This document shows positions 35,206-45,448 of a DNA stretch of 64,000 nt, in pieces. Both the position numbers and the translations under genes were made by a program. This DNA comes from Ornithinibacillus sp. 4-3 (lineage in GTDB: Bacteria; Bacillota; Bacilli; Bacillales; Amphibacillaceae). How positions within the stretch are numbered: the stretch's first letter is position 1; every line of letters begins with the position of its first letter. Below the pieces are notes generated by a model. The model saw nothing but the letters and a program-made list of their open reading frames with translations, did no database searches and was not told where the DNA came from. The DNA lies in the NCBI RefSeq assembly GCF_040958695.1, contig NZ_CP162599.1, positions 344,001-408,000 of the forward strand, written 5' to 3'.

Positions 35206-36984
35206 ATGGATAATAAAATACTAGCTTATATGAATCTAAATACGGCGTATCGACCTAGAGCAATACCTAAATCGGGAAGATTTACTTTTCTGTCCAAAGT
35301 ATCAGGAATGCCGCAAGTGTGGACATTGGATAAGGATAATAAACCGATACCGTATGCTGAATTTGATGATACAGTGATTGGGGTATATCATTCACCTAAT
35401 GGAGATATGTCTGTTGTTGGGAAGGATAATAATGGAAATGAAAAAGTACAACTTTATTTATTATTAAAAGATGGTCAGGAAACAGAAACGCTAGTAGAAT
35501 CCCCTGAACACTTTCATGATTTTGGAGGTTGGTCTCCAGATGGTAAGTATATCGCTTTTTCTAGTAATCGTAGACATCCAGGATTCTTTGATGTATTTAT
35601 TCAAAATGTGATAACTAAAGAAATAACAAAGGTTTTTGAAAACGATGATATTTGTTCTCCTGTTACTTGGCTTCCAGATGGTGAGCATCTGCTCATTGAT
35701 ATTCCTGAGAATAGCCTAGATCAAAATTTGTTTAAATTAAATATCAAGACTGGAGAAACAATAAAAGTTGGAGAGAAAGATGTGCCAGCTCGCTATCAAT
35801 CCTTTACGTTTACAAAGGATAAACAGGCTGGGTATGTCTTAACAGATTTGAATGAGGAAATGATGTATATTAGTAAGTTCTCCTTGAATAATTTAAATAG
35901 TTTTGAAAAAGTTGTCCATGTATCTGAATGGGATATAGAGGAATTTAAATTATTTTCTAATCAACAAAAAATGGTCTATACAATCAATGAAGGGGGCATA
36001 TATAAGCTATGTATATTTGATTTGAATACTCAGGAAAACAAGGAAATAGAAGGGCTTCCTAAAGGTGTTATTGATTCGATTGCATGGGTAAGTGAAGACG
36101 AATTTGTATTTGGTGTTAATACACCTACTTGTCCAGGTGATATTTGGAAATATACGTTGTCTAATGACCAAGTAGAGAGACTAACATATATTAGTCATTC
36201 GGAAGAAGTAACATTAACAGAGCCAAAAATATGTACATATCGTTCTTTTGATGGTTTAGAGGTACCATATTTTTATTATGAGAAGAAGCAGAGCGAGAAC
36301 AAGTCTGCACTTTTGTATGTCCATGGTGGACCAACAGTGCAAACACGTGCAGAGTATAATTACTATATCCAATATTTAGTAGATCAAGGGTTTGCAGTAG
36401 CTGCACCTAATGTTCGGGGAAGTAGTGGATATGGGAGAACCTATATGGGACTTGATGATGTTAGAAACAGAATGGATTCTGTAAAAGATCTTGTTTCTTT
36501 AGTTGATGATTTAGTGAAGACACATAAAGTTAATCCTCACAAAGTTGGAATTATGGGAAGAAGTTATGGAGGATTTATGGTAAATGCTGCGATATCTCAC
36601 TACCCTGACCTATGGGGAGCGGCAGCAAGTATTGTAGGGATATCTAGTTTTAAGACATTTATGAACACAACAGGGCATTGGCGTAGAAAATTAAGAGGAT
36701 CAGAGTATGGAACAATTGAAGAAGATTTAGCATTCTTTGAAGAAATAGATCCATTACTTCATTCGCATAAAATAAAAGCGCCATTATTAGTTTTCCATGG
36801 ATTAAATGATTCACGTGTTCCAGTGACTGAATCTATCCAATTAGTAATGGCAATGAAGGAAAGAAGACAGGATGTAGGCTTAACTATTTTCGAAAATGAA
36901 GGGCACTTTACGGAAAAAATAGAAAACCATATTAAGATGCATGGTAACATTGTAAAATTTATGGAAAAGCATTTACTAGATTAA
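35206..36984 (+). CDS. S9 family (prolyl oligopeptidase-like) peptidase
   Basis: A 592-residue serine peptidase. The N-terminal part is a beta-propeller with TolB/DPP-type repeats (DFGGWSPDGKYIAFSSNRR, SPVTWLPDGEHLLID). The C-terminal alpha/beta-hydrolase has HGGP, the nucleophile in GRSYGG (about Ser453), Asp in GLNDSRVP (about 535) and His in NEGHF (about 566), so the triad is intact. It resembles acylaminoacyl peptidases / dipeptidyl peptidases. It has no signal peptide and acts in the cytoplasm. It follows SBP 2 closely. Confidence 0.9.
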   Translation: MDNKILAYMNLNTAYRPRAIPKSGRFTFLSKVSGMPQVWTLDKDNKPIPYAEFDDTVIGVYHSPNGDMSVVGKDNNGNEKVQLYLLLKDGQETETLVESPEHFHDFGGWSPDGKYIAFSSNRRHPGFFDVFIQNVITKEITKVFENDDICSPVTWLPDGEHLLIDIPENSLDQNLFKLNIKTGETIKVGEKDVPARYQSFTFTKDKQAGYVLTDLNEEMMYISKFSLNNLNSFEKVVHVSEWDIEEFKLFSNQQKMVYTINEGGIYKLCIFDLNTQENKEIEGLPKGVIDSIAWVSEDEFVFGVNTPTCPGDIWKYTLSNDQVERLTYISHSEEVTLTEPKICTYRSFDGLEVPYFYYEKKQSENKSALLYVHGGPTVQTRAEYNYYIQYLVDQGFAVAAPNVRGSSGYGRTYMGLDDVRNRMDSVKDLVSLVDDLVKTHKVNPHKVGIMGRSYGGFMVNAAISHYPDLWGAAASIVGISSFKTFMNTTGHWRRKLRGSEYGTIEEDLAFFEEIDPLLHSHKIKAPLLVFHGLNDSRVPVTESIQLVMAMKERRQDVGLTIFENEGHFTEKIENHIKMHGNIVKFMEKHLLD

Positions 36985-36990
36985 GCTAAT

Positions 36991-37064
36991 AAAAACCAGG
37001 AATAAGCTCTTTCGTTGTTAGAAATACTTTTAACAATTGAAAGTAGGCTTAGTTCCTGGTTTTT
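36991..37064. terminator. Long bidirectional hairpin between the S9 gene and thrB
   Basis: AAAAACCAGGAA at one end and TTCCTGGTTTTT at the other form a long, slightly interrupted stem between converging genes, with T runs in both directions. Confidence 0.8.
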
Positions 37065-37070
37065 AAATGA

Positions 37071-37970
37071 TTAATCCATAAATGAAACACAAAGACCTGT
37101 ATCATCAAGTAGGGCATTAGAAACATCATAGTTTTCTAGTTTAGCTTGCATTGCTTTGGCCAGCTCTGTTCCTTTGTTTTTTTCAACAAAGGAAATCATT
37201 GTAGGTCCAGCACCACTGATGACAGTTCCATATGCTCCAAGTTTTTTTGCTTCGGCTTTTATGAAATCATAATTTGGAATGAGTTTTGCACGATATGGCT
37301 CGTGGAATAAATCTCTTTCCATCATTTTTCCAGCTAGTTCATAGTTTTTTTCCATTAGAGCAGTGAGCATTAAGTTGCTGATTCCACTTGCTGCGGTAGC
37401 GTCACTACGAGAAAAACTATCTGGCAAAACCTTACGTGATTCAGATGTTTTTAGTTCAACATTTGGAATATAAATGACGGTATCTAGTTCTAGTTTAGGT
37501 AATTTAATATAGTCAATATCATCGTTTGAAAACTGAGCAGAGATAACGAAACCACCAAAAATAGCTGGGGCGACATTATCTGGATGCCCTTCAAAAGAAG
37601 TGGCAAGCTTCAGCTTATCTCTATCAGTAAGCCCTAGATCACATAGCTGATTAGCTAGCTCAATACCTGCTACAACCGCTGAAGCACTGCTTCCAAGTCC
37701 ACGTGCTAAAGGAATGTCACTTGTGACAATAACTTTAGCAGGCGGAAGATCTTTATCATATTGTTTTGCAATTTTATTCGCAATAAAGTAAATATAATGT
37801 TTCTCAGCCTGGGGATTTGGTTCTAAATAAGGTGAATCATGTTCAAATACCCAGTGGTTGCTTGGTTCCACATGAAGCTCTAAATAACGGCTAACAGCAA
37901 TACCAGTTGAATCAAATCCTGGTCCATTGTTGGCTGATGTTGCTGGTATAGTTATTGAAAATTTCCTCAT
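37071..37970 (-). CDS. thrB: Homoserine kinase
   Basis: A 299-residue GHMP kinase. It has the N-terminal [17 protein letters not shown], the ATP-binding motif [16 protein letters not shown] (P-x3-G-L-G-S-S-A) and the C-terminal [17 protein letters not shown]. It phosphorylates homoserine for threonine synthesis. It overlaps the end of thrC in ATGA and is the last gene of hom-thrC-thrB. Confidence 0.95.
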   Translation of the reverse strand: MRKFSITIPATSANNGPGFDSTGIAVSRYLELHVEPSNHWVFEHDSPYLEPNPQAEKHYIYFIANKIAKQYDKDLPPAKVIVTSDIPLARGLGSSASAVVAGIELANQLCDLGLTDRDKLKLATSFEGHPDNVAPAIFGGFVISAQFSNDDIDYIKLPKLELDTVIYIPNVELKTSESRKVLPDSFSRSDATAASGISNLMLTALMEKNYELAGKMMERDLFHEPYRAKLIPNYDFIKAEAKKLGAYGTVISGAGPTMISFVEKNKGTELAKAMQAKLENYDVSNALLDDTGLCVSFMD

Positions 37971-39031
37971 TGCTCAACAACTTCTTTAATATAGGAAGTA
38001 ATCACATTTTTATCATTTGGTAGTGAAACAGGGTCTACATTATATTGTGCGATTGCAGTATCTGGATCTTTTAGGCCATTACCAGTTAATACAGCAACAA
38101 CTTTTGTTCCAGGTGCAATAGTACCTTTTTTCACTTGCTGAAGGACACCGGCAATAGATGCAGCAGAACCAGGCTCTGCGAATATTCCTTCTTTACGTGC
38201 GATTAAACGGAATGCATGTAAAATTTCTTCATCTGTAACAGATTCAATCATTCCATTTGATTCATCACGAGCACCTGTTGCTAAATGCCAGCTTGCAGGG
38301 TTTCCGATTCGGATTGCTGTAGCAACTGTTTCTGGCTGTTCAATGATTTGATCCTTCGTAATTGCGGCTGCACCTTCTGCTTCAAAGCCAAAAATACGAG
38401 GGAGGCCAGTTTGTTTAGATTCATTATATTCTTTGAAACCTTTCCAATATGCGCTGATATTACCTGCGTTACCTACTGGGATTGCAAGAATATCAGGAGC
38501 TTGACCACCTAATTGATCACAAATTTCAAATGCTGCTGTTTTTTGTCCTTCTAAACGGTACGGGTTTACAGAATTCACTAATGCAATTGGTGAATTTTCA
38601 CTTACGTTTTTAACAACTTCTAAGGCGTCATCAAAGTTTCCGTCGATTTCAACAATTTCTGCTCCATACATGATTGCTTGTGCTAATTTCCCAAGTGCAA
38701 CTTTTCCTTTAGGAATAACGATAATTGCTTTTAGTCCTGCTTTTGCAGCATAGGCAGCTGCTGATGCAGATGTGTTTCCTGTAGATGCACAAATAACAAC
38801 TTTACTTCCTTCTTCTGCTGCTTTAGCAACAGCCATTACCATCCCACGGTCTTTAAAAGAACCTGTTGGGTTAGCTCCTTCTACTTTCGCATATAGCTCA
38901 ATCCCAAGTTCTTTCGATAAATTAGGAAAATGTACAAGAGGGGTGTTTCCTTCTTGTAATGTTAATCTAGGTGTCTGATCTGTTACAGGTAGTAAGGATT
39001 CATATTGCTTAATTAATCCTGGCCAATTCAT
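37967..39031 (-). CDS. thrC: Threonine synthase
   Basis: A 354-residue fold-type II PLP enzyme with [11 protein letters not shown], the PLP Lys in [26 protein letters not shown] and [12 protein letters not shown]. The short form without the long N-terminal domain is usual in Bacillus. It converts phosphohomoserine to threonine. It is translationally coupled to thrB and starts 3 bp after hom. Confidence 0.96.
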   Translation of the reverse strand: MNWPGLIKQYESLLPVTDQTPRLTLQEGNTPLVHFPNLSKELGIELYAKVEGANPTGSFKDRGMVMAVAKAAEEGSKVVICASTGNTSASAAAYAAKAGLKAIIVIPKGKVALGKLAQAIMYGAEIVEIDGNFDDALEVVKNVSENSPIALVNSVNPYRLEGQKTAAFEICDQLGGQAPDILAIPVGNAGNISAYWKGFKEYNESKQTGLPRIFGFEAEGAAAITKDQIIEQPETVATAIRIGNPASWHLATGARDESNGMIESVTDEEILHAFRLIARKEGIFAEPGSAASIAGVLQQVKKGTIAPGTKVVAVLTGNGLKDPDTAIAQYNVDPVSLPNDKNVITSYIKEVVEQ

Positions 39032-39034
39032 TAC

Positions 39035-40330
39035 TTATGCATCTCCTTCAACGCGATAATAACTTTTTATTGCTTCAACAACATTTAATGCTTTTAATTG
39101 TGTTAATGCTTCTTCAAAGTTTACTTGAGAAGCCATATGTGTAACCAAAATAATCTCTGCAAGTGAATTTTCATTACTTGGCGCTTGAATAATTTGATCA
39201 AAACTAATATTTAGTTTATTAAATAGATCTGAAATAGTCGCAAATGTCCCAGCTTCATCTTTTGCATGAAGGCGTAAATAATATTTGCTTGTACGCTTTT
39301 CAATAGGCGTAATTTCCTTTTTGAAGCGTGTTTCAATAAATTGTTTCCCGCTTGTTCCGAGCTTCATGTTTTTAATTGCAGATACAACATCAGACATTAC
39401 TGCTGTTGCAGTAGGTAAGCTTCCAGCACCTGGTCCGTAGAACATGGTTTCTCCAACTGCTTCTCCGTTAACATAAACAGCATTATACTCATTATGTACG
39501 CCAGCAAGAGGATGGTTATTAGCTAATAAAGTTGGTTGAACGCTAACTTCAATTTGGTTATCTACACGGTTTGCATAACCAATTAGCTTCATTGTATAGC
39601 CGAGCTTTTTCCCATATTGTATATCTACTAAATCAACAGAAGAGATACCCTTTGTTTCTACATCCTCTAATGGAACATTTGTTAAGAAAGACAGACGTGT
39701 TAAAATAACCATTTTACGTGCAGCATCTAAGCCTTCAACATCAGCAGTAGGATCTGCTTCGGCAAAACCTAACTCTTGTGCTTCTTTTAAAACATCCACA
39801 TAGCTTGCGCCTTCTTGATCCATCTTCGTTAAGATAAAGTTAGTTGTCCCATTTACAATACCCATTACCTTCTGAATACGATCTGAAACAAAGCTACTAG
39901 TAATGTTGCGTAGGAGCGGAATACCTCCACCAACACTTGCTTCATAGAATAAATCACAAAGATTCTCTTTTGCAGCAGCTTCTAATTCTGGTCCATGTAA
40001 AGCAATTAAATCTTTATTTGCTGTAATTACATGTTTCTTCTCTGCAAAAGCTTCTAATAAATATTGAAAAGCTGGTTCAACGCCACCCATTACCTCTACA
40101 ATGACATCAATTTCTGGGTTCTTTAATACATCATCAGGATTTGTCGTTAATAGATTTGCATCGACATCGACTTGACGTGCTTTCTCGATATTACGAACAA
40201 GCACTTTCTCTACCTTTACATTACAATCCAATTGATGTACAAGACTTTCTTGATAATCATTAATTAGTTTGATGACTCCTGACCCAACTACACCTAAACC
40301 TAATAGTCCAATAGAAACGTTATTTTTCAA
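39035..40330 (-). CDS. hom: Homoserine dehydrogenase
   Basis: A 431-residue enzyme with the nucleotide-binding GLGVVGSGVIKLI, the catalytic-domain block KMDQEGASYVDVLKEAQELGFAEADPTADVEG, and a C-terminal ACT domain (about 350-431, YYLRLHAKDEAGTFATISD). It reduces aspartate semialdehyde to homoserine, feeding both ThrB and the MetA encoded elsewhere in the window. The 230-bp upstream region shows no T-box that I can recognise. Confidence 0.96.
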   Translation of the reverse strand: MKNNVSIGLLGLGVVGSGVIKLINDYQESLVHQLDCNVKVEKVLVRNIEKARQVDVDANLLTTNPDDVLKNPEIDVIVEVMGGVEPAFQYLLEAFAEKKHVITANKDLIALHGPELEAAAKENLCDLFYEASVGGGIPLLRNITSSFVSDRIQKVMGIVNGTTNFILTKMDQEGASYVDVLKEAQELGFAEADPTADVEGLDAARKMVILTRLSFLTNVPLEDVETKGISSVDLVDIQYGKKLGYTMKLIGYANRVDNQIEVSVQPTLLANNHPLAGVHNEYNAVYVNGEAVGETMFYGPGAGSLPTATAVMSDVVSAIKNMKLGTSGKQFIETRFKKEITPIEKRTSKYYLRLHAKDEAGTFATISDLFNKLNISFDQIIQAPSNENSLAEIILVTHMASQVNFEEALTQLKALNVVEAIKSYYRVEGDA

Positions 40331-40519
40331 ATCTACACCTCATTTGTATGTTACAAAAATACATTTGTTTTCGCTTAATAGACATTATAAACTTGAACAA
40401 TAGTGGTTAGCAATAGAAAATCCACTTCTTTCAATAAAAAGACATAGATGTTTATAACTATTTTATAAAAAATAAGAACATCATCTATTCTAACATAGTG
40501 ACATTAGGATGACGTAAAT

Positions 40520-40554
40520 AAACTCCACTTTCTCTAAGAGGAAAAGTGGAGTTT
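40520..40554 (-). terminator. Hairpin after queT
   Basis: AAACTCCACTTT pairs perfectly with AAAGTGGAGTTT at the 3' end of the minus-strand queT gene; the T run is weak. Confidence 0.65.
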
Positions 40555-40562
40555 AATAGAAG

Positions 40563-41054
40563 TTAAACCCATTTAGTAAAATTAATTCGTTTATGGATTG
40601 CATACATTAAGAACATTCCTAAGAACATAACTGTAAATTCTTCTAGAGCTAAAATTCCCCATAGAACTACGAAAACATCAGGTACACCAATAGCTAATTT
40701 TAACATCCATGCGATAAGGAACATGTTAATAGAAAACGCTACAGTGTTAATTCCCATAAGTATCCACTTATTTTTAATGTATCGACTGAAAAAGATGGTT
40801 ATTCCTAATGAAATAACAGAATGGGATAATCCAAAGATAAATTCATATGCTCCTAGTGATGAGAAGAATAAATTTGCTAAGAGGACTCCTAATACAATTC
40901 CGAAAAAGTATTTTTTATTAAACACAATGAGATGATTAAACACCTCGGAAATCCGGAATTGTAACTGGTTGAAGGCGAATGGAGCAATCAACCCGGTAAC
41001 TGCAATATACAAAGCAGCTATTAAAGCATTTGTTACTAAAGTTTTTACTTTCAT
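40563..41054 (-). CDS. queT: Queuosine precursor transporter QueT
   Basis: A 163-residue ECF substrate-binding (S) component with about five or six membrane helices and the QueT-family region FAFNQLQFRISEVFNHLIVF. It imports preQ1 or a related queuosine precursor with the shared ECF ATPase module. The start 41054 follows AAGGAGAG. A probable preQ1 riboswitch lies directly upstream and overlaps the ribosome site, which supports the assignment. Confidence 0.9.
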   Translation of the reverse strand: MKVKTLVTNALIAALYIAVTGLIAPFAFNQLQFRISEVFNHLIVFNKKYFFGIVLGVLLANLFFSSLGAYEFIFGLSHSVISLGITIFFSRYIKNKWILMGINTVAFSINMFLIAWMLKLAIGVPDVFVVLWGILALEEFTVMFLGMFLMYAIHKRINFTKWV

Positions 41055-41062
41055 TTTGTTTC

Positions 41063-41104
41063 TCTCCTTAGTTTTTTTACGTTGGATGGTTTCGAACAAC
41101 GTGT
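41063..41104 (-). ncRNA. preQ1-type riboswitch upstream of queT
   Basis: On the minus strand a 6-bp stem (ACGTTG/CAACGT, plus coordinates 41097-41102 and 41079-41084) has a loop starting TTCG. It is followed by an A-rich tail and ACTAAGGAG, the layout of class I preQ1 aptamers, in which the tail folds back and hides the ribosome site. Size, tail and gene context agree; the loop differs in places from the best-known examples. Confidence 0.65.
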
Positions 41105-41253
41105 AACGTTCCCTATTATACAAGCAGAGTTATCAATAAGTAAACTGTAATTTGTGAAACATTTAATAAGTATTTGTTTCTAAGAATATATTAGGTCAAG
41201 ATTATTGAATAATTGCTATTTCTCTATCATAATAAAAAGAAAAGGAGGGATCG

Positions 41254-41708
41254 GATGGCAGAGTTTTATTTTAAGTCTAATGGTAAATTTATTGTTCAAG
41301 TTGAGAACGGTAATGTAAAAATTGCAAGAAAAGGAATACAAAACTTCCTTAATCAAGGTTCTAAAGGAGAGAAAAGTACCGATTAAATCACTTACAGCGA
41401 TCCAACTAAAAGAACCAAGATTAACAACTGGTTTCCTTCAATTTGCATATAGCGGTTCTAATGAAAGTAAGGGGGGAGTTGTCAGTGCAGTAAAAGATGA
41501 GAATACCATTTTATTTACTAAAAAAGAGTTAAATCAAGCGAAAGAATTAAAAGCCTTGATTGAAAAATTACAAAATGAAAGTAAAGTTCCTAATATCTCT
41601 CAAACGAGCGCAGCTGATGAATTGAAGAAATTTAAAGTATTACTTGATGAAGGTATTGTTAACGAGGAAGAATTTCAAGTGAAGAAAAAGCAATTATTAG
41701 GAATTTGA
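41254..41708 (+). pseudogene. DUF4429/SHOCT-domain protein, frameshifted
   Basis: ATG 41254 follows an AAAGGAGG site and encodes MAEFYFKSNGKFIVQVENG up to a stop at 41384. Continuing in the +2 frame from the AAAA run at 41372-41375 restores VPIKSLTAIQ, GFLQFAYSG, GGVVSAVKDENTILFTKKE. The end is a SHOCT domain (ELKKFKVLLDEGIVNEEEFQVKKKQLL). Removing one A joins the two parts into a normal-length protein. The N-terminal part looks like the DUF4429 domain often paired with SHOCT. A homopolymer sequencing error is a real alternative to true loss. Confidence 0.75.
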
Positions 41709-41946
41709 TAGAGGCATCTTTTAAAACTAGTTTTTCTTCTTAGTTTTATGTCAGAATATTCAACCAACTGATTGTGCGGTTAGATTAAAAAGAAATATAA
41801 AGGTAGTTGAACTCTTATTTTCCATTTAGCAGAATTACAAATTAGTAAACATTCATGTATGAAAAAAGCAATGGTGGATTTTAACAGAAAAAAGGACTTT
41901 CTTTTTGTATGTCGAATTACCATGATAGAGAAGGGAGAAGGTCAGA

Positions 41947-42219
41947 TTGATTTCTAAGTTTGAAAGTATACTTTTAGATACTGGAGTCATTCGTAATATG
42001 GACACTGGAATCATGGTCTATGAATCAAATGGAAGAGAAATTAAGGTAAACTATCTAATATTAGAGTATAGTGATACAAAAGAAGTTTACTTATATAAAT
42101 TTGATGATACTAATCCACCTTATCATGATGTTTTGGCTAAAGGAATGTCTGAATGTCTAGAAATCGCTAGAGAGTTAGCAATTTTAGATTTAAATAAACA
42201 AATAAAGAATTATCATTAA
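41947..42219 (+). CDS. Small hypothetical protein
   Basis: A 90-residue soluble protein from TTG 41947, preceded by AGAAGGGAGAAGG. It has no signal peptide or membrane segment. The sequence is mixed charged and aromatic (MVYESNGREIKVNYLILEYSDTKEVYLYKFDDT first, then a helical ECLEIARELAIL). I do not recognise the family. It follows the broken SHOCT gene on the same strand, and the next gene is SBP 3. Confidence 0.55.
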   Translation: MISKFESILLDTGVIRNMDTGIMVYESNGREIKVNYLILEYSDTKEVYLYKFDDTNPPYHDVLAKGMSECLEIARELAILDLNKQIKNYH

Positions 42220-42577
42220 AAATATTTATAGATATAACGCTCGTATGGGCGTTATTCTTATGTGTAATTTTACTTGCATAGCATTGCTGAAATTCCTATC
42301 TCTATAAGTGATAGATAAGTGCGACTAAAATTCACCTAATACAATTCGCCTAATTCGCAGTTTTTATATCGGAAAAGTATGTTATACTAAAAATAGTAAT
42401 GATGTATATAACATATGAGATTAACTAAAATAAAGAGTAAACAAATGCATTTACTTAAAAAGCTAGAAGTATGAAATCCATTAGTAGAAAACCTTAAATA
42501 AAATCAAGCTTATTTTTAATAATGTTAATCAATAGCTAAGCATACATAGATTAAACAACTGGGAGGAGAACAAAATA
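42220..42577 (+). other. Intergenic region upstream of SBP 3
   Basis: A weak hairpin (ATAACGC/GCGTTAT, 42234-42255) follows the small ORF. TATACT at 42383-42388 is a fair -10 element for SBP 3 but I see no convincing -35. No sigma-54 element and no ORF with a ribosome site were found. Confidence 0.4.
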
Positions 42578-44161
42578 ATGAAAAATAGATGGATAGGTAA
42601 TTTAATGATAGTAATAATCCTAGGATCATTACTTGCAGCATGCAGTACAGACTCAAAGGAGCCAGCAAATGAGCAGGATGCTCTAGAGGCAGAGAATGAA
42701 ACTGGTGGAGATTTAAATATTGCTGTTACTGCCCAACCGCCTACACTGGATACACATTTAACGACAGCAACGATTGCATTACAAATAGGGAGAAATATAT
42801 TTGAAACACTTGTAACCCAAAATGAAACATATGAGGCTGTTCCTATGCTAGCAGAATCAATAGAGAATAGTGAAGATGGTTTAACATATACATTTAATTT
42901 AAGGCAAGATGTCAAATTTCATAATGGAAAAGAAATGACTTCTGAGGATGTTGTTGCATCTATGAATAGATGGTTAGAGCAATCATCGCGAGCAAAAATG
43001 TTATTAAGCGGGGCTGTATTTGAAGCTGAAGATTCTTATACAGTCATCTTGACACTAGAAAATCGCGCTTCTGATGTTTTGGATATTATGGCTGGGCAAG
43101 GCCAATTTCCAGCAATTATGCCGAAAGAAGTGATTGAATCTGCAAGCGAAGACGGAATCAATGAATATATTGGCACAGGACCATTTCAATTTGAGGAATG
43201 GAGACAAGATCAATATATTCATTTAGTAAAATATGAAGATTATCAGTCTGTAGATGGGGAGCCAAGTGGTTTGGCTGGGAAAAAGGAAGTACTAGTAGAT
43301 AATCTGTATTATCAGATTGTAACGGATTCTTCCACTCGCATAGCTGGTTTGCAGACAGGAGAATATGATGTTGCAGAAGCAATTGCACCTGATAATTATG
43401 AACAGTTAAAATCGATGTCTAATGTAGATATTCATCTCTATCTTTCTGGATCAAATACTATGTTTTACAACAAAAAAGAAGGAATTATGACAGATAGAAA
43501 AATGAGGCAAGCCATTAATGCAATATTGGATATGGATGAAATTATGTTGGCTAGTTTTGCGAATGAGGACCTATACGTAATGGATCCTGGATATATGAGT
43601 CCTGACCAAACAAATTGGTCTAGTGATGCCGGAAGTGAATCGTTTAATCAAAAGGATCTGGAAAAAGGTAAGAAACTATTAGAGGAAGCTAATTATAATG
43701 GGGAAGAAATTAGATTAGTTTCAACTCGTGACTATGATTATAATTATAACGCTGCTATCGTTGTGAAAGAACAGTTAGAACAGGCTGGAGTAAATGTGAA
43801 TTTAGAAGTGTACGACTGGACATCATTGCTTGAGCATATAGCAGATCCAGAAAATTGGGATATCCGATTTGTTGGAATCGGTTATGTCACAACACCATCG
43901 CAATTATTGCCTTTAAGTGCTAGTAATCCAGGGTGGCCAGACGATGAGAAGGTAACAGCATTGCTTGATGAGATTAGAGGCTCAGCTACACAAGCGGATG
44001 CAGAAAATTTATGGGATGAGCTACAAGCATATTTATGGAATGACTATGTACCAATTAGTTTATTTGGACATTACAGTGCAATTATTGGAGCAGTAGATAA
44101 TCTAGAAGGATTTAAGACATTTCAGGGGTCTATTCCTTGGAATACGAAAGTTATAGAATAA
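42578..44161 (+). CDS. Family-5 peptide-type solute-binding lipoprotein (SBP 3)
   Basis: A 527-residue lipoprotein with lipobox SLLAACST and the same family-5 blocks as its paralogues (AQPPTLDTHLTTATIALQIGRNIFETL, FHNGKEMTSEDVVASMNRW, GTGPFQFEEW, MDEIMLASFAN). GGGAGGAG precedes the ATG. It is a single gene with a terminator after it; the converging neighbour is an Xaa-Pro-dipeptidase-like amidohydrolase. Very close similarity to SBP 1 and SBP 2 points to recent duplication within the island. Confidence 0.9.
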   Translation: MKNRWIGNLMIVIILGSLLAACSTDSKEPANEQDALEAENETGGDLNIAVTAQPPTLDTHLTTATIALQIGRNIFETLVTQNETYEAVPMLAESIENSEDGLTYTFNLRQDVKFHNGKEMTSEDVVASMNRWLEQSSRAKMLLSGAVFEAEDSYTVILTLENRASDVLDIMAGQGQFPAIMPKEVIESASEDGINEYIGTGPFQFEEWRQDQYIHLVKYEDYQSVDGEPSGLAGKKEVLVDNLYYQIVTDSSTRIAGLQTGEYDVAEAIAPDNYEQLKSMSNVDIHLYLSGSNTMFYNKKEGIMTDRKMRQAINAILDMDEIMLASFANEDLYVMDPGYMSPDQTNWSSDAGSESFNQKDLEKGKKLLEEANYNGEEIRLVSTRDYDYNYNAAIVVKEQLEQAGVNVNLEVYDWTSLLEHIADPENWDIRFVGIGYVTTPSQLLPLSASNPGWPDDEKVTALLDEIRGSATQADAENLWDELQAYLWNDYVPISLFGHYSAIIGAVDNLEGFKTFQGSIPWNTKVIE

Positions 44162-44194
44162 GAAGATATGTATAAGTAATGAGTGTAGAAGGGA

Positions 44195-44258
44195 AGAGCC
44201 TGCCACAATGACAAACATTGATGGTAGGCTCTATTGAATTTTATTTTTTTAGATAAAC
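44195..44258 (+). terminator. Terminator after SBP 3
   Basis: AGAGCCTGCCA (44195-44205) pairs with TGGTAGGCTCT (44222-44232) with one G-T step, and a T-rich stretch follows. Confidence 0.75.
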
Positions 44259-44275
44259 GGCTATTTCCAAAAATG

Positions 44276-45448
44276 TCATTGAACGAACTTACCATTTTTT
44301 ATTACTTGATTTCTATTCTTTAGGGTGTGTAGGTTTTCTAATGGATTTTCATTGAGAATTAATAAATCTGCTTTTTGTCCATTAGTTATAGTACCGCGAT
44401 CTTTCAAACCTAGGCATTCAGCTGCAATTTTTGTAGAAGACTTGATTACTTCCATTGGAGTCATACCAGCATCCTCCATGATGGTTAATTCATCAAAGTA
44501 ATATTCAGGCGGGGTTACGGGAGAACCACAATCAGTACCTGTTGCTATTTTTACGCCAATTTTTATTGCCATTTCTAACATTTTTTGATGGGGCTCCACT
44601 ACAGCTTCGGCTTTTTCACGAAGCCATTTAGGTACTGCTTCACTAGTTGCCAGTCTTTGCATAACAATGATGGTAGGCACTAGAAAAATGCCTTTTTCTT
44701 TCATCAAATAAAGAGCCTGTTCATCAGCATAGATTCCATGTTCGATTGTATCAATACCAATGTCAATACAGTTCATTATCCCTTCAAGCCCTTGAGCATG
44801 TGCAGCGATCATTTTGTTCTTCTTATGGGCTTCTTCTTTTGCAGCACTTAATTCTTCTACCGTTAATTGTGAAGAACCAGGTGTTTCACCATGTGTTGCT
44901 ATACCACCAGTGGCCATTACTTTAACGAAGTCTGCACCATCCTTTAATACTTTTCTTGTGGCTTTTCGCACCTCAGCTGATCCATCCGCCTCAATGCCTA
45001 AATAGTGGACATGCCCACCAGTCATGCATACGGCAGGACCTGAAGCAAGAATTGTAGGGCCAACGAGTACATTATCATTTATTGCATCTCTTAAATTTAT
45101 TATCGTGCGACCGGGTGACGCTAAGTCTCGAACGGTTGTTATGCCTAGTCTTAAAGTATCTAAGGCACTTTTATAAGCGTGTAAAGTAACCATTTCATCA
45201 TCAGATGCCATTATCATGGATTGAGGGTCCTTTCCACCATCACAGACTAGATGGACATGACAATCAATTAAACCAGGAATCACATATTTTCCAGTACAAT
45301 TTAAAATCAGATCATCATCACGGACGTTTTCTAAATTCCCTACTGTAACATTTTCTATTTCATCATCTTTAATAAAGATATGAGCATTACGTATCGGATT
45401 GTTTTGAATGCCATCGATTATATTACAATTTTTTATAACCGTCCTCAT
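44276..45448 (-). CDS. Amidohydrolase, Xaa-Pro dipeptidase-like
   Basis: A 390-residue metal-dependent amidohydrolase of the group that includes prolidase-like and imidazolonepropionase-related enzymes. It keeps every catalytic position: HxH in GLIDCHVHL, Lys in DFVKVMATGG, His in IAAHAQG, His in TIEHG and Asp in ATGTDCG. The start 45448 follows AAAGGAATG. No signal peptide, so it acts inside the cell, probably on an imported dipeptide or acylated amino acid. It is the last gene of a long minus-strand series beginning with a GntR gene at 54.7 kb. Confidence 0.86.
   Translation of the reverse strand: MRTVIKNCNIIDGIQNNPIRNAHIFIKDDEIENVTVGNLENVRDDDLILNCTGKYVIPGLIDCHVHLVCDGGKDPQSMIMASDDEMVTLHAYKSALDTLRLGITTVRDLASPGRTIINLRDAINDNVLVGPTILASGPAVCMTGGHVHYLGIEADGSAEVRKATRKVLKDGADFVKVMATGGIATHGETPGSSQLTVEELSAAKEEAHKKNKMIAAHAQGLEGIMNCIDIGIDTIEHGIYADEQALYLMKEKGIFLVPTIIVMQRLATSEAVPKWLREKAEAVVEPHQKMLEMAIKIGVKIATGTDCGSPVTPPEYYFDELTIMEDAGMTPMEVIKSSTKIAAECLGLKDRGTITNGQKADLLILNENPLENLHTLKNRNQVIKNGKFVQ

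Noticed and set aside
40331..40517. T-box leader in front of the threonine operon
   Set aside because: No conserved T-box sequence or leader terminator could be recognised.
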